A stretch of 64,000 nt of DNA from Lachnospiraceae bacterium (GTDB taxonomy: Bacteria > Bacillota > Clostridia > Lachnospirales > Lachnospiraceae): contig JAAVZL010000038.1 in the NCBI GenBank assembly GCA_022791635.1, forward strand, positions 124,001-188,000, read 5' to 3'. The translations under genes were made by a program, and so were the position numbers. Under the pieces are notes generated by a model, which worked only from the letters and a program-made list of their open reading frames with translations, did not search any database and was not told the origin of the DNA. Below, piece after piece: positions 34,194 to 43,645 of the stretch; the stretch's first letter is position 1; the number at the start of each line of letters is the position of its first letter.

Positions 34194-35140
34194 CGGTACT
34201 GATTCCCTGCTATAATGAAAGCAAAACTGTAAAAAAGGTGGTGGAGGATTTCCGCCGGGAGCTTCCCGAAGCGGTGATTTATGTGTATGACAACAATTCC
34301 ACCGACGGTACGGATGAGCTTGCCCGGGAGGCGGGAGCCATCGTGCGCTATGAGCGCCGCCAGGGGAAGGGAAGCGTGATCCGCCGGATGTTTCGGGAGG
34401 TGGATGCCAGGGTTTATGTGATGGTGGACGGAGACGACACTTATCCTGCCGAGGCGGCGCCGGAGATGGTGCGGCGGGTTCTTAAGGAGCAGGCGGATAT
34501 GGTGGTGGGAGACCGGCTTTCTTCTACTTATTACACGGAAAATAAGCGTCCCTTTCATAATTTCGGAAATTCTTTTGTGAAGAATTGCATCAACCGCTTT
34601 TTTGATACGAATATTCAGGATATTATGACAGGCTACCGGGCCTTCAGCTACCCCTTTGTGAAGACCTTTCCCGTGCTCTCTCGGGGCTTTGACATTGAGA
34701 CGGAGATGAGCATCCATGCGGCGGATAAGCACCTGCAGGTGGACAATGTGGTGGTGGAGTACCGGGACCGTCCGGAGGGCAGCGTCTCCAAGCTGAACAC
34801 CTATTCCGACGGCTTTCGGGTGCTGTTTCGGATTTTAAATTTGTACAAGAATTACAAGCCCTTCAGCTTTTTTTCCATGCTGTCGGCGGTGCTGTCCGTC
34901 TTAGGGATGGGCTTTTTGATCCCTGTGATTGTAGAGTATGTGGAGACGGGGCTGGTGCCCAAGTTCCCTACGCTGATTGTGTGCTGCTTTGTGCTGGTGG
35001 CGGCCTTGCAGTCCTTCTTTGCAGGGCTGGTGCTCCAGAGTATGGAGCAGAAGAATAAGCAGGACTTTGAGATGCAGCTTCTGCAAGTGCGGAATGTCTA
35101 TGAGAAGCTCATGCGAAAAGAGAGAGAGGCCAGGCGATGA
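34181..35140 (+). CDS. GT2 polyprenyl-phosphate sugar synthase (DPM1-like)
   Basis: This 319-residue GT2 enzyme shows VLIPCYNESKTV, VYDNNSTDGT and VDGDDTYP as the metal site. The motif DIMTGYRAFSYPFVK and the late RPEGSVSKL are typical of DPM1-type proteins. Two C-terminal membrane segments follow at about 230-250 and 262-285, then a charged tail. It probably makes a polyprenyl-phosphate hexose. Two large paralogous polytopic proteins follow directly, so it may charge the carrier they use. The GTG start at 34181 lies within the end of the preceding gene, and the stop overlaps the next start by four bases. Confidence 0.88.
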   Translation: MDKIAVLIPCYNESKTVKKVVEDFRRELPEAVIYVYDNNSTDGTDELAREAGAIVRYERRQGKGSVIRRMFREVDARVYVMVDGDDTYPAEAAPEMVRRVLKEQADMVVGDRLSSTYYTENKRPFHNFGNSFVKNCINRFFDTNIQDIMTGYRAFSYPFVKTFPVLSRGFDIETEMSIHAADKHLQVDNVVVEYRDRPEGSVSKLNTYSDGFRVLFRILNLYKNYKPFSFFSMLSAVLSVLGMGFLIPVIVEYVETGLVPKFPTLIVCCFVLVAALQSFFAGLVLQSMEQKNKQDFEMQLLQVRNVYEKLMRKEREARR

Positions 35141-36870
35141 AGGGGGATGGACAGAGGATTGGCCTGGGAGCGGCGGCAGCCCTCGGGCTCTCCTTTCTCA
35201 CAGGCTTTGTGATCTATCATACCCTGGGCTTTACCTATGGGATTGCGGATGATATTATTATGCGGGATATTGCGTCAGGGGCTTTTACGGGAACACCGGA
35301 TGGGCACCTGATGTTTGTTCGCTATACACTTGGGTTTCTGATTAGCAGGCTGTATCTTATGAACCAGAGTGTAGATTGGTATGGATTTGTAATTGAGGGA
35401 ACGCTGTTTCTTGGGCTGGCCGGGGTTTTGTACCGGGGCTTTACGTCCAGGAAAAGCTTAAGGTGGAAAGGGCTCTATGGAGCCTTTGTGCTGTGCTTGT
35501 TTGGGATTGTCGTACTGCACCATGCGGCAAGGTTTGAGTGGACCGTAAGTGCCGCCGTTGCAGGCGCCGGGGCGCTGTATCTGTATCTCACATCCGCGGA
35601 GGATAGGGGCATTTTAAAGCTTGCGGACGACATATGGATCTGGTTTTTGCTGGTCCTTACCTACTGTGTGAGGAAGGACGTGTTTTTTATGGTCATTCCG
35701 GGCCTTGGCATTGCTTTTTTGTGGCGTTTTTTCAGAAAAAAGGGGAAGAGGCTTCGGTTTTTCTTCAAAGAGCTGATTCTTCCCGCAGCCGTATTTTTCT
35801 GTGTGGGCATGGTGATGCTGACGGAGAGCCGGGCCTATGAGGGGAAAGCCTGGGAGGAGTTTCAGCGTTTTCAAGAGCTGCGCTCCCAGGTCTATGATTA
35901 TTCGGATGTCATTGTCTATGACTCAAATCCGGCTTTTTTTGATGAGCTGGGGCTGGACGAGCACGATATACGGAACCTGCGCCACTATGCCTTGTATCTT
36001 GTGGAGGATATGGATACGGAGCTGATGCAGTGGATAAGCTGGGAACGCAGGATGGATAAGATAGGAGGCAAAAGCCGCGGCGAGCTTTTGTGGGAAGGAA
36101 TCTGTCTGACTGCCAGAGAAATGGGGAATCCCAAATGCCTCTGGGTCAGTATTCCGCTGCTTTTCTTCCTGACAGGCGTTTTTTGGCAGGCATTTCAGGG
36201 ACAGAAAAGGATTTTACTTCCGCTTCTGCTTTTTCTGGGGGCCGAAGGCGCCATGTGTCTGGCATTGGGAATCCGCGGGAGGCTTCCGGAGCGGGTGGCT
36301 TACTCCATGTATTTTGTGATGCTGCTGGGAGTAGGCGGCGTTTTTTATCGGCTCCTTTTCGGGGAGGAGGGTAAGAGCGGGAGACAAAAGCTCCTGCAAA
36401 AGAAGGCTTTCGTTACGGCCATAGCGGTACTTTGTGTGGCAGGAGCCGGGATCCAATGTGTCAGGGCCGGCAGAGCATTTAACGGGGAACCGGGGGATTA
36501 TCAGCTTTTTAAGGATGCCTGTAAAGATGACACGGATCGCATCTATTTTATTGAAACGCTTATGGCAGAGCCTTTGGGCGGAGCCGTGGTAACGACCCAC
36601 GGAGATTTTCGCCTGAACCGCTGCCTGACTCTGGGGGACTGGTACAGCTTTTCCCCTCTGGATGAGGAACGCTTCCGGGCATACGGAATTGAGAATGTGG
36701 AGGAAGCAATTTTACAGGATCCGCGGGTTTATCTGGTGGTAAGGGACATTGAGGACCCCATGTTCTATGGCTCCTATTTTCCGCACAAATATCCGGGGGC
36801 AGAGCTTATCTGCCGGGAGGAGAAGGTAGTAAATGGAAGAAGCTATTATTTGTATCAGGTACAGAGGTGA
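35137..36870 (+). CDS. Polytopic membrane protein, first of a tandem paralogous pair
   Basis: The 577-residue protein has about 12 membrane segments and a soluble C-terminal part. The outside loop has GIADDIIMRDIASGAFTG and PDGHLMFVRYTLG, an acidic pair and a His in a GT-C-like place. The next gene repeats the pattern (DDVAMRNVAAG, PDAHLIFIKYLLG), so the two are tandem duplicates that have diverged. Both also share GRL/GRV-VAY/VGY-M near residue 385 and WYSFSPLDEE/WHTFSPLENE near the C-terminus. It overlaps the DPM1-like gene by four bases. The family has no name I am sure of. Lipid-phosphate sugar transferase is the most likely role. Confidence 0.75.
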   Translation: MKGDGQRIGLGAAAALGLSFLTGFVIYHTLGFTYGIADDIIMRDIASGAFTGTPDGHLMFVRYTLGFLISRLYLMNQSVDWYGFVIEGTLFLGLAGVLYRGFTSRKSLRWKGLYGAFVLCLFGIVVLHHAARFEWTVSAAVAGAGALYLYLTSAEDRGILKLADDIWIWFLLVLTYCVRKDVFFMVIPGLGIAFLWRFFRKKGKRLRFFFKELILPAAVFFCVGMVMLTESRAYEGKAWEEFQRFQELRSQVYDYSDVIVYDSNPAFFDELGLDEHDIRNLRHYALYLVEDMDTELMQWISWERRMDKIGGKSRGELLWEGICLTAREMGNPKCLWVSIPLLFFLTGVFWQAFQGQKRILLPLLLFLGAEGAMCLALGIRGRLPERVAYSMYFVMLLGVGGVFYRLLFGEEGKSGRQKLLQKKAFVTAIAVLCVAGAGIQCVRAGRAFNGEPGDYQLFKDACKDDTDRIYFIETLMAEPLGGAVVTTHGDFRLNRCLTLGDWYSFSPLDEERFRAYGIENVEEAILQDPRVYLVVRDIEDPMFYGSYFPHKYPGAELICREEKVVNGRSYYLYQVQR

Positions 36871-36876
36871 GAGGCA

Positions 36877-38625
36877 ATGAGACAGGCAGGGACAAAGATA
36901 CGCATATTGACGGCATTGGCCGCTTCCTTTCTGATTACAGGTCTTTATTTTGTGTTCGTGTATCAGGGACTGCCCTTTCTTTACGATATCAATGATGATG
37001 TTGCCATGCGCAATGTGGCGGCGGGGGTGATTACCGGGGAGCCAGATGCCCATCTGATTTTTATAAAATACCTCTTAGGGCTCGTGATCAGCGGTCTGTA
37101 CCGGCTGTTTCCCGGGATAGACTGGTATGGGCTGGTTATGGTTGGAATTATGCTGCTTTCCTTTTTTGTGCTGTTGTACAGAGGGCTGGTGTCAGAGAAA
37201 GGGATTCTGTGGAAGCTGGGCTATACGCTGCTGGGATTACTGCTCTTTACTGCCATTGGGGTTCAGCATGTGACAGCATTTCAGTGGACCGTGGCTGCGG
37301 CCATGGCAGGAGCCTCCGGGATTTATCTGTTCCACACCTCGGAGACGGAAGATCGCTTCCAGAGCCTGCTGGAGGAGGGAGCGGCTGTTTTTCTACTGCT
37401 ACTCTGTTTTCTGGTTCGGGAATCTGTATTTCTGATGATGCTTCCTGTGGCAGCTGCCTGCTTTTGGTGGAAATATGGCTCTTTTGCCAAAAGCGGAAGG
37501 CTCCCGATAACGCTGAAGCACTGGGCGGTTCCTTTCGCCCTTGGAGTGGGCGTTTTTCTGATTACCTGTGTGGAGCTCATTGCTTATCATGCGAAAGAAT
37601 GGAAGGAATTTCTTACCTTTAATGTAGATCGCTCCGCTATTATGGACTACTATGAGCTTAAGAATTATGAGGAACAGCCGGAATTCTATGATATGCTCGG
37701 GCTGTCGCCGGAAGAGGTGGAAAACCTTCAACGATATTCCCTGTATCTGGCAGAGGATGTGTATGGAGAAAAGATGCATCTTCTGGCAGAGAATGCAAAG
37801 AAAGCCTATCAAGAGGAAAATCCTGCGCCCATACGCTTTTGGAGAGGAATGGAGAAGGTTTATGAGCACTTAAACAAAGAAAGTTATGGACCGGTTCACA
37901 TCCTTAGCTTTTGTATTTTGGCTTTGGTTCTTGGACTCTCTTATGGAAAAAGCAGGAGACAGTTTTGGCTGGGAGCACTGATTAGCGGAATTTTAGGATT
38001 GTTTTGGATATACCTGGGATTTCAAGGGCGGGTGGTGGACCGGGTAGGCTATGCCATGTATCTGCTGACGCTTTTTACAATGCTTGCGATTGGATATCGG
38101 GTGCTGATAATCGAGGAAAGGAAGCAAAAGAGCCGTATGCTTTCCGCCGGGCTGACGCTAATTTCCTGTCTTCTATTGGCAGTGCTGTCCTGCATCAAAT
38201 GGAGCGAGGTAAAGTCCTACAACACCTGGAGGAGAGATTATAATCTGGAATTTCTGGATGTGAATCGCTATATGGCAGAGCACCCGGAGAATGTTTATTT
38301 TATGACCACCTATTCCATTGAAACCTATACGGATAATTTTACCATCCGCAGAGATTTCGCGTTCAGCAATCTGCTGTCCGTGGGAGGATGGCATACCTTT
38401 TCTCCTCTGGAGAATGAGAAAAACCGGAAGCTTGGCATTTCGGATCCCAAACGGGATATGGTGGAAAAAGAGAATGTGTATTTAATTTCCCTGGAAAACA
38501 TAGGGCTCGGTTATATGGATCGATATTTTGAGAGCCTGTATGGTGAAGAATATCTGGGCCGTGAGTTAGCAGATACGCTGACTTATGGGGAGAGAACATT
38601 TGAAGTGTATGATTTTCGGAAATAA
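36877..38625 (+). CDS. Polytopic membrane protein, second of a tandem paralogous pair
   Basis: This 582-residue protein is the diverged copy of the gene before it, starting six bases after its stop. It keeps the acidic pair loop DINDDVAMRNVAAG, the segment VTAFQWTVAAAMAGASG (compare ARFEWTVSAAVAGAG), and GGWHTFSPLENE near the end. About 12 membrane helices are seen. Retention of both copies in one operon suggests different acceptors or positions on the same glycan. No catalytic residue can be assigned with certainty. The 3' end meets an uncertain start of the following gene. Confidence 0.75.
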   Translation: MRQAGTKIRILTALAASFLITGLYFVFVYQGLPFLYDINDDVAMRNVAAGVITGEPDAHLIFIKYLLGLVISGLYRLFPGIDWYGLVMVGIMLLSFFVLLYRGLVSEKGILWKLGYTLLGLLLFTAIGVQHVTAFQWTVAAAMAGASGIYLFHTSETEDRFQSLLEEGAAVFLLLLCFLVRESVFLMMLPVAAACFWWKYGSFAKSGRLPITLKHWAVPFALGVGVFLITCVELIAYHAKEWKEFLTFNVDRSAIMDYYELKNYEEQPEFYDMLGLSPEEVENLQRYSLYLAEDVYGEKMHLLAENAKKAYQEENPAPIRFWRGMEKVYEHLNKESYGPVHILSFCILALVLGLSYGKSRRQFWLGALISGILGLFWIYLGFQGRVVDRVGYAMYLLTLFTMLAIGYRVLIIEERKQKSRMLSAGLTLISCLLLAVLSCIKWSEVKSYNTWRRDYNLEFLDVNRYMAEHPENVYFMTTYSIETYTDNFTIRRDFAFSNLLSVGGWHTFSPLENEKNRKLGISDPKRDMVEKENVYLISLENIGLGYMDRYFESLYGEEYLGRELADTLTYGERTFEVYDFRK

Positions 38626-38665
38626 GGAACTTTCAGGTTTTGATTCATTAGATGTTGACAAAGTG

Positions 38666-40246
38666 ATGATAGAAAAGGATAATGTATATTTGAAAATAGC
38701 AATGATACAAAAGAAAACGAAGCATTTGGAGCAGAAGCATGCAGGAAACGGAAAACGAAGTATCTTGATTTGCTTTGTCGCGCTTACGCCTCTATGGCTG
38801 CTTTACGCTCTGCTTATCTTAAACGGAAAAGGATTGAATCCCCAGATTTTTATCCCTACCTATAACGATGAGGTAGCCTGGTTTACAGAGGTTGAGTCCA
38901 TGATTCACTACGGAGCGTCTTTGGGCTATGAGGGATATAACGGGACACATGCATCCATTGGGACTTTTGGCCCCTGGGGAGTTGCTACTTTAGTGCCCTA
39001 TGCGCTCATAGGAAAGCTGATAGGCTGGGAATTTCATTCCATGATTATAGCCAACGGAATCCTTTTATCTGCGGCTATCCTGATTTTCATTCTTTTGACA
39101 AAGCCAAGTATCAGGCAGCTTTTGTGGATTTCGCTTGGATATGTTAGCATGAGCATTACCGTTGGCTACAGCATGCTTTCTATGGCGGAGAGCTTACGGT
39201 ACGCCCTTGCCATTGTGATGGCAGGCATGCTGATAAAGCTGTATCGGCGGGAGGGTGGAAAGCTTTTTACCTTTTTGCTTCTCCCTGTAGTCATTCTGTT
39301 TTCTATACAGGTGTATCTGATTTTTGCCCTGATTGTTCCCGTATATCTGTTTTTGCTTTTGCGGGACAGAAAAATGATTGTCAGGCTTACGGCTTCCGCT
39401 TTCGTAACGGCGGTGGCTGCGCTGCTTTCCAATCATGTGCTGGGACTGGTAACTGCGCCCTATACGGAGTCCACCAGAACCGCCCTGATAAACGGAATTA
39501 TGAAAAATCCGTATCAGGGTACGGCAGAAGCGCTGAAATTATTCATGAGCAACCTGGAGACTGTGAATCCGGTTTACTTCATAAAGCTGTCAGAGAAGAG
39601 CCACGGAATCATGGTATATTTTTTCATTGCCTACCTGGGGCTTATGGTATTTCTGGTTAAGCGGATCCGGGAAGAAGGGTTCGGTGACTTTTACAAGATA
39701 GTAAGTCTGTATCTGCTTCTTGGCTTTCTGCTTGGGTATTGCGCCTTGTATACAGGGGGAGACTGGACCTTGTGCAGGGGGGCCAATACGGCAGTTGTGT
39801 TTGCAGTCTTTTTCCTTCTGTTTGAGCAGAGGCCGAGCTTATTAAAATATTTTGCTCTCTTTTCTCTGGTGGGGGTAATCTCCAGCTGGCAGTATTACGC
39901 GGATCGGATTGAGCAGAAGGATGTGGCCTATGCTCTTGCGGCCCATATTCCGGAGGAGCGGGAGAAGATTTCAAAAATCATAGACATTTCCAGGGAGCAT
40001 GAGGCCTGGGGGAACACTATCGCTCATTATGGGGAGGTCACCAATGTATATTTGGAGCTTCCTATAGGAGCCGGGACCAATTATATGGAAAATGAGACCA
40101 TCAATACAAAGGCAAGGTGGGCTGCGGTGAGCAAATGTGAGCAGGAGTATTATGCCAAGAGGATTGAAAGGCTTATAGAAGGCAACCATCGGATTGTCTA
40201 CGAGAATGATGATTTGACCATCTTGGAATTTATGGGCTATGAATAA
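38666..40246 (+). CDS. GT-C-like polytopic membrane protein with uncertain start
   Basis: About 526 residues with about 11 membrane segments. The first outside loop reads PTYNDEVAWFTEVESMIHYG, with an Asp-Glu pair in the position of the GT39-like catalytic acids. The reading frame is open from 38585, 41 bases inside the preceding gene. In-frame ATG codons at 38585, 38609, 38666 and 38702 and a TTG at 38690 all lack a strong ribosome binding site, and AAGGAT at about 38674 best fits the TTG. I list 38666 as a compromise. Weak translation initiation contrasts with the clear sites of its neighbours. The next gene is the amino-sugar aminotransferase. Confidence 0.72.
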   Translation: MIEKDNVYLKIAMIQKKTKHLEQKHAGNGKRSILICFVALTPLWLLYALLILNGKGLNPQIFIPTYNDEVAWFTEVESMIHYGASLGYEGYNGTHASIGTFGPWGVATLVPYALIGKLIGWEFHSMIIANGILLSAAILIFILLTKPSIRQLLWISLGYVSMSITVGYSMLSMAESLRYALAIVMAGMLIKLYRREGGKLFTFLLLPVVILFSIQVYLIFALIVPVYLFLLLRDRKMIVRLTASAFVTAVAALLSNHVLGLVTAPYTESTRTALINGIMKNPYQGTAEALKLFMSNLETVNPVYFIKLSEKSHGIMVYFFIAYLGLMVFLVKRIREEGFGDFYKIVSLYLLLGFLLGYCALYTGGDWTLCRGANTAVVFAVFFLLFEQRPSLLKYFALFSLVGVISSWQYYADRIEQKDVAYALAAHIPEEREKISKIIDISREHEAWGNTIAHYGEVTNVYLELPIGAGTNYMENETINTKARWAAVSKCEQEYYAKRIERLIEGNHRIVYENDDLTILEFMGYE

Positions 40247-40263
40247 AGTTACGGAGGCTGAAG

Positions 40264-41397
40264 ATGATTCATTTTAATGTACCATTGTTTACGGGAAAAG
40301 AGCTTGACTACATCAGACAGGCAGTGGAAAACAAAAAGATATGCGGGGACGGGGAATTCACAAAAAAATGCTCGGACTGGCTGACCACGCAGACAAAATG
40401 CGCCAAGGCCCTTCTGACCACCTCCTGTACCCATGCCACAGAGATGGCCGCATTATTGACGGATATAAAGCCTGGCGATGAAGTGATTATGCCGTCCTAT
40501 ACCTTTGTCTCAACAGCCGATGCCTTTGTCCTTCGGGGAGCAAGAGTGAAGTTCGTAGACATACGTCCGGATACCATGAACATCGATGAAAAGCGGATCG
40601 AGGAGGCTCTCACAGAGAAGACAAAGGCCATTGTCCCTGTTCACTATGCGGGAGTAGCCTGCGAAATGGACGCCATCATGGAGATTGCAAGGGATCACGG
40701 TCTTGCAGTCATTGAGGATGCGGCCCAGGGAGTGATGTCCTTTTATAAGGGGAGACCCTTAGGCTCCATCGGGGACTATGGCTGTTTTTCCTTTCATGAG
40801 ACAAAGAACTATTCCATGGGAGAGGGCGGAGCGCTGCTTATAAAGGATCCGCAGCAGATAGAAAAGGCAGAGATTATCCGGGAAAAGGGAACAAACCGCA
40901 GCAAATTTTTCCGGGGACAGATTGACAAGTATACGTGGGTGGACTGCGGCTCCTCCTATCTTCCCAGCGATTTAAATGCCGCTTACCTTTGGGCTCAGCT
41001 GGAGATGGCGGATGAGATCAACCGGGAAAGGCTGAAAAGCTGGGAGCTTTATTATTCTCAGCTGGAGCCGCTGGTAAAAAAGGAGCGGATAGAGCTTCCC
41101 TATATCCCAAAGGAGTGCATACATAACGCCCATATGTTTTATATCAAGTGCCGGGATCTGGAGGAGCGGACAAAGCTGATTGGATTCTTAAAAGAAAATG
41201 GGATACAGGCAGTGTTCCACTATATACCATTGCACAGTGCGCCTGCGGGGAAAAAATATGGGGAGTTCTGTGGGGAGGATCGTTTCTCTACGAGGGAAAG
41301 CGAACGTCTGTTGAGGCTTCCTATGTATTATGGGCTGAAAAAGAGTGAGATTGAGTATATTGCAGAAATGATTACGAAGTACTATGCAAGGGGGTGA
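40264..41397 (+). CDS. wecE: dTDP-4-amino-4,6-dideoxygalactose transaminase
   Basis: This 377-residue DegT/DnrJ-type aminotransferase has the PLP lysine K181 in HETKNYSMGEGG and D152 in EDAAQG. The sequence follows WecE/RffA along its length (FNVPLFTGKELDYI at the start, PSYTFVSTADAFVLRG, and HYIPLHSAPAG near the end). WecE transfers an amino group from glutamate to dTDP-4-keto-6-deoxygalactose or glucose, giving dTDP-Fuc4N. The substrate is supplied by RfbA and RfbB in the same window. It is first in a chain of overlapping genes resembling an Arn-type lipid-linked amino-sugar pathway. The symbol rffA is a synonym. Confidence 0.93.
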   Translation: MIHFNVPLFTGKELDYIRQAVENKKICGDGEFTKKCSDWLTTQTKCAKALLTTSCTHATEMAALLTDIKPGDEVIMPSYTFVSTADAFVLRGARVKFVDIRPDTMNIDEKRIEEALTEKTKAIVPVHYAGVACEMDAIMEIARDHGLAVIEDAAQGVMSFYKGRPLGSIGDYGCFSFHETKNYSMGEGGALLIKDPQQIEKAEIIREKGTNRSKFFRGQIDKYTWVDCGSSYLPSDLNAAYLWAQLEMADEINRERLKSWELYYSQLEPLVKKERIELPYIPKECIHNAHMFYIKCRDLEERTKLIGFLKENGIQAVFHYIPLHSAPAGKKYGEFCGEDRFSTRESERLLRLPMYYGLKKSEIEYIAEMITKYYARG

Positions 41398-42608
41398 ATT
41401 CCTTGATAAAAGCAAATAAGAAGGAAGCAATCAGCTTTCTTGGCGTTTGTAGTATCATCAGTATTTGGATGCTTTTGATTACTCATTCCCATACTCATAT
41501 TACGGATGTGGATATCTACGGGCATCAGAGTATTCTGCTGGAGGGAAGACTGGGGGAGGTTACCTATCCTCTGTGGCATTATGTAACGGCGTTTTTCTAT
41601 TTTGTTTTACATCTGTCCATAGAGAAGTCTTCCTCTCTTGCATGTGCCTGTTTTGCCGGGCTTTATGCGGCAGTGATCTGGATTTATTTTTATAAAACAC
41701 TGAAGAACGCCTACAGTCCATTTGCCATAGGCCTGATGACCCTGGTACTCTGTGTGGTTCAGCCTTTATATTGGGAATGCTTTTTCCCGCAGATGCAGAT
41801 TGGGAGGACACTGACCAATTCCTTGATCAACCCTACGCAGAACGCGATGCGTCCTTTTGCACTGCTCACTGTGTTCTGTGCGGTGGAGCTGTTGTACGGT
41901 ACAGAGGAAGGGGATGTCTGGGAATTTGGAGAGAGAAGAATTTCGAAAAGCCTGTGCCTGCGGCTTTTGATGGCGCTATCTGCACTGCTCAGCGTGCTGG
42001 CCAAGCCTTCCTTTGTACAGGTCTTTTATTTTACCTTTGCACTGGCGCTTTTGGTAAAGCTTGTAAAGTCCAAGGGAGCGGCCTTTAAGAGCTGCTTTTT
42101 GGACGGATGCTCCTTACTGCCGTCGCTGGTGCCGTTTTTGCTTTCTTTCTTTACCTATTTCGGAAATCCATCCAGCGAACACAGCGAAGCTCTTGCAATC
42201 AGCTTCTTGGAAATATGGTCCTGCTATACAGATTCTGTGGCATTGAGTATACTGGCAGCCGTTGCCTTTCCCCTTGCGGCTCTCCTGTTTTTGGGGAAGA
42301 GAGCCATAAAATACAGGGGCATGATGTTATCCTGGATTATGACTGCAATTGGAATTGTGCAGTATATGTTCATTATGGAGACGGGAGATCGGCAGTTTGA
42401 CGGGAATTTCAGCTGGGGATACCAGATCGGGACAAATCTTCTGTGGGTATTTGCCATGGAGGCATTTTTTAAGGAAAATCCTTTTGCCAGGGATCAGAGT
42501 AAATATCGGAAGGTTTTGGCAGGAGCTGCGCTAGTGCTTATCACATGGCATTTCTTTTCCGGCTTTTATGATACATATGTCAATTTTGGAAGAAATTCTT
42601 TTGCGTAG
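41394..42608 (+). CDS. Polytopic membrane protein of the amino-sugar module
   Basis: This 404-residue protein has about ten membrane segments and no recognised family. The first outside loop (HSHTHITDVDIYGHQSILLEG) is rich in His and Asp, similar in position to the catalytic loop of GT-C enzymes, and the next segment has TYPLWHYVTAFFY. It starts with GTG at 41394, overlapping the wecE stop by four bases, so the two are coupled. In the Arn pathway the aminotransferase is matched by the GT-C transferase ArnT. This protein could play that part here, but it is shorter and the similarity is only in layout. Confidence 0.7.
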   Translation: MNSLIKANKKEAISFLGVCSIISIWMLLITHSHTHITDVDIYGHQSILLEGRLGEVTYPLWHYVTAFFYFVLHLSIEKSSSLACACFAGLYAAVIWIYFYKTLKNAYSPFAIGLMTLVLCVVQPLYWECFFPQMQIGRTLTNSLINPTQNAMRPFALLTVFCAVELLYGTEEGDVWEFGERRISKSLCLRLLMALSALLSVLAKPSFVQVFYFTFALALLVKLVKSKGAAFKSCFLDGCSLLPSLVPFLLSFFTYFGNPSSEHSEALAISFLEIWSCYTDSVALSILAAVAFPLAALLFLGKRAIKYRGMMLSWIMTAIGIVQYMFIMETGDRQFDGNFSWGYQIGTNLLWVFAMEAFFKENPFARDQSKYRKVLAGAALVLITWHFFSGFYDTYVNFGRNSFA

Positions 42609-42625
42609 GAGAAAGGGAGGATAGT

Positions 42626-43645
42626 ATGGTAGTCATCATCGGAGCAACAGGCTTTATCGGAATGTACACAGTAGAACGGTTCCTGAAGGAAGGAACGAAA
42701 GTATTCGCCACCGGACGAAATCCTCACACAGCGGCCAAGCTAAAGGAGTGGGGTGTCCCCTGTATCCCTCTGGACATCTCCAGGGAGGAGGACTTTGACA
42801 AGCTGCCTACAGAGGATGTGGAGGCCGTGATCCTTCTGGGCGGTCTCTTGCCGGCCAACTCCAAGGTGGATATCAGCAGAGAAGAGAATGCGGAGGACTA
42901 TATCCGCGTCAATGTCATCGGCACCATCCATGTGCTGGAGTACTGCAGGAAGAACGGAATCAAAAAAATGATCACCTGCAGCTCCTACGCTGATGTATGC
43001 GGGGCATGGAAAAAGGGCGTGGCCCTGAAGGAGACAGAGCCCCGGGACTACAAATTCACAGGCGACCACGCAGTCTACGTGATCTCCAAAAATGCGGCCG
43101 GTGATATTGTGGAATACTATAATCAGCAGCACGGACTTTCGGGAGCCATTTTCCGCCTGCCCCCTGTGTACGGCGTGGGCCCTCACGGCTCCATCTATGT
43201 AAACGGAAAGCTCTACAAGAGCGGTATCCAGACCTTTATCGAGAAGGCCAGGAAGGGGGAGCCTATCGAGATCTGGGGCGATCCCCATATCAGCAGAGAT
43301 ATCATCTACGTAAAGGATGTGGCAGACGCCTTCGCAAAGGCAGTAAAGAGCGAAAAGACCCGGGGACTTTACAATATGACCTCAGGGACTCAGCTTGAGC
43401 TTGAGGATCAGGTAAAGGCCGTCATCGAGGTGTTTGGAGACGGAAAGCAGTCAGAGATTGTGTATCGTCCCGATAAGCCCAACAATACGCCCTCCTTCCT
43501 CTTTGATATGACAAAGGCCAAGGAAGACTTTGGTTTTGTTCCCCAGTATACCTCCTACAAGGCGATGATGGAGGATTACCGGAAGGAATTGGAGAGCGGC
43601 CGTTGGAACGTGCTGTCACAGGGCCGGGAAAAGGAAGCACTATGA
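42626..43645 (+). CDS. NAD-dependent sugar epimerase/dehydratase (extended SDR)
   Basis: The protein has 339 residues, a nucleotide-binding start VVIIGATGFIG, a catalytic TCSSYADV strand and YVISK as the Tyr-X3-Lys pair. WGDPHISRDIIYVKDVADAF is typical for nucleotide-sugar SDRs. It is not RfbD, whose N-terminus is different and whose length is about 290. It lies between the amino-sugar membrane protein and an ATP-grasp gene, with ATGA overlap to the latter. A role in epimerising or reducing a 4-keto or amino sugar is plausible. The exact substrate is unknown. Confidence 0.83.
   Translation: MVVIIGATGFIGMYTVERFLKEGTKVFATGRNPHTAAKLKEWGVPCIPLDISREEDFDKLPTEDVEAVILLGGLLPANSKVDISREENAEDYIRVNVIGTIHVLEYCRKNGIKKMITCSSYADVCGAWKKGVALKETEPRDYKFTGDHAVYVISKNAAGDIVEYYNQQHGLSGAIFRLPPVYGVGPHGSIYVNGKLYKSGIQTFIEKARKGEPIEIWGDPHISRDIIYVKDVADAFAKAVKSEKTRGLYNMTSGTQLELEDQVKAVIEVFGDGKQSEIVYRPDKPNNTPSFLFDMTKAKEDFGFVPQYTSYKAMMEDYRKELESGRWNVLSQGREKEAL

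Noticed and set aside
42626..43645. RfbD for the missing rhamnose step
   Set aside because: The N-terminus (GATGFIG) and length of 339 differ from RfbD, which is near 290 residues with a GxxGQLG start, and the gene is bound to the amino-sugar module.
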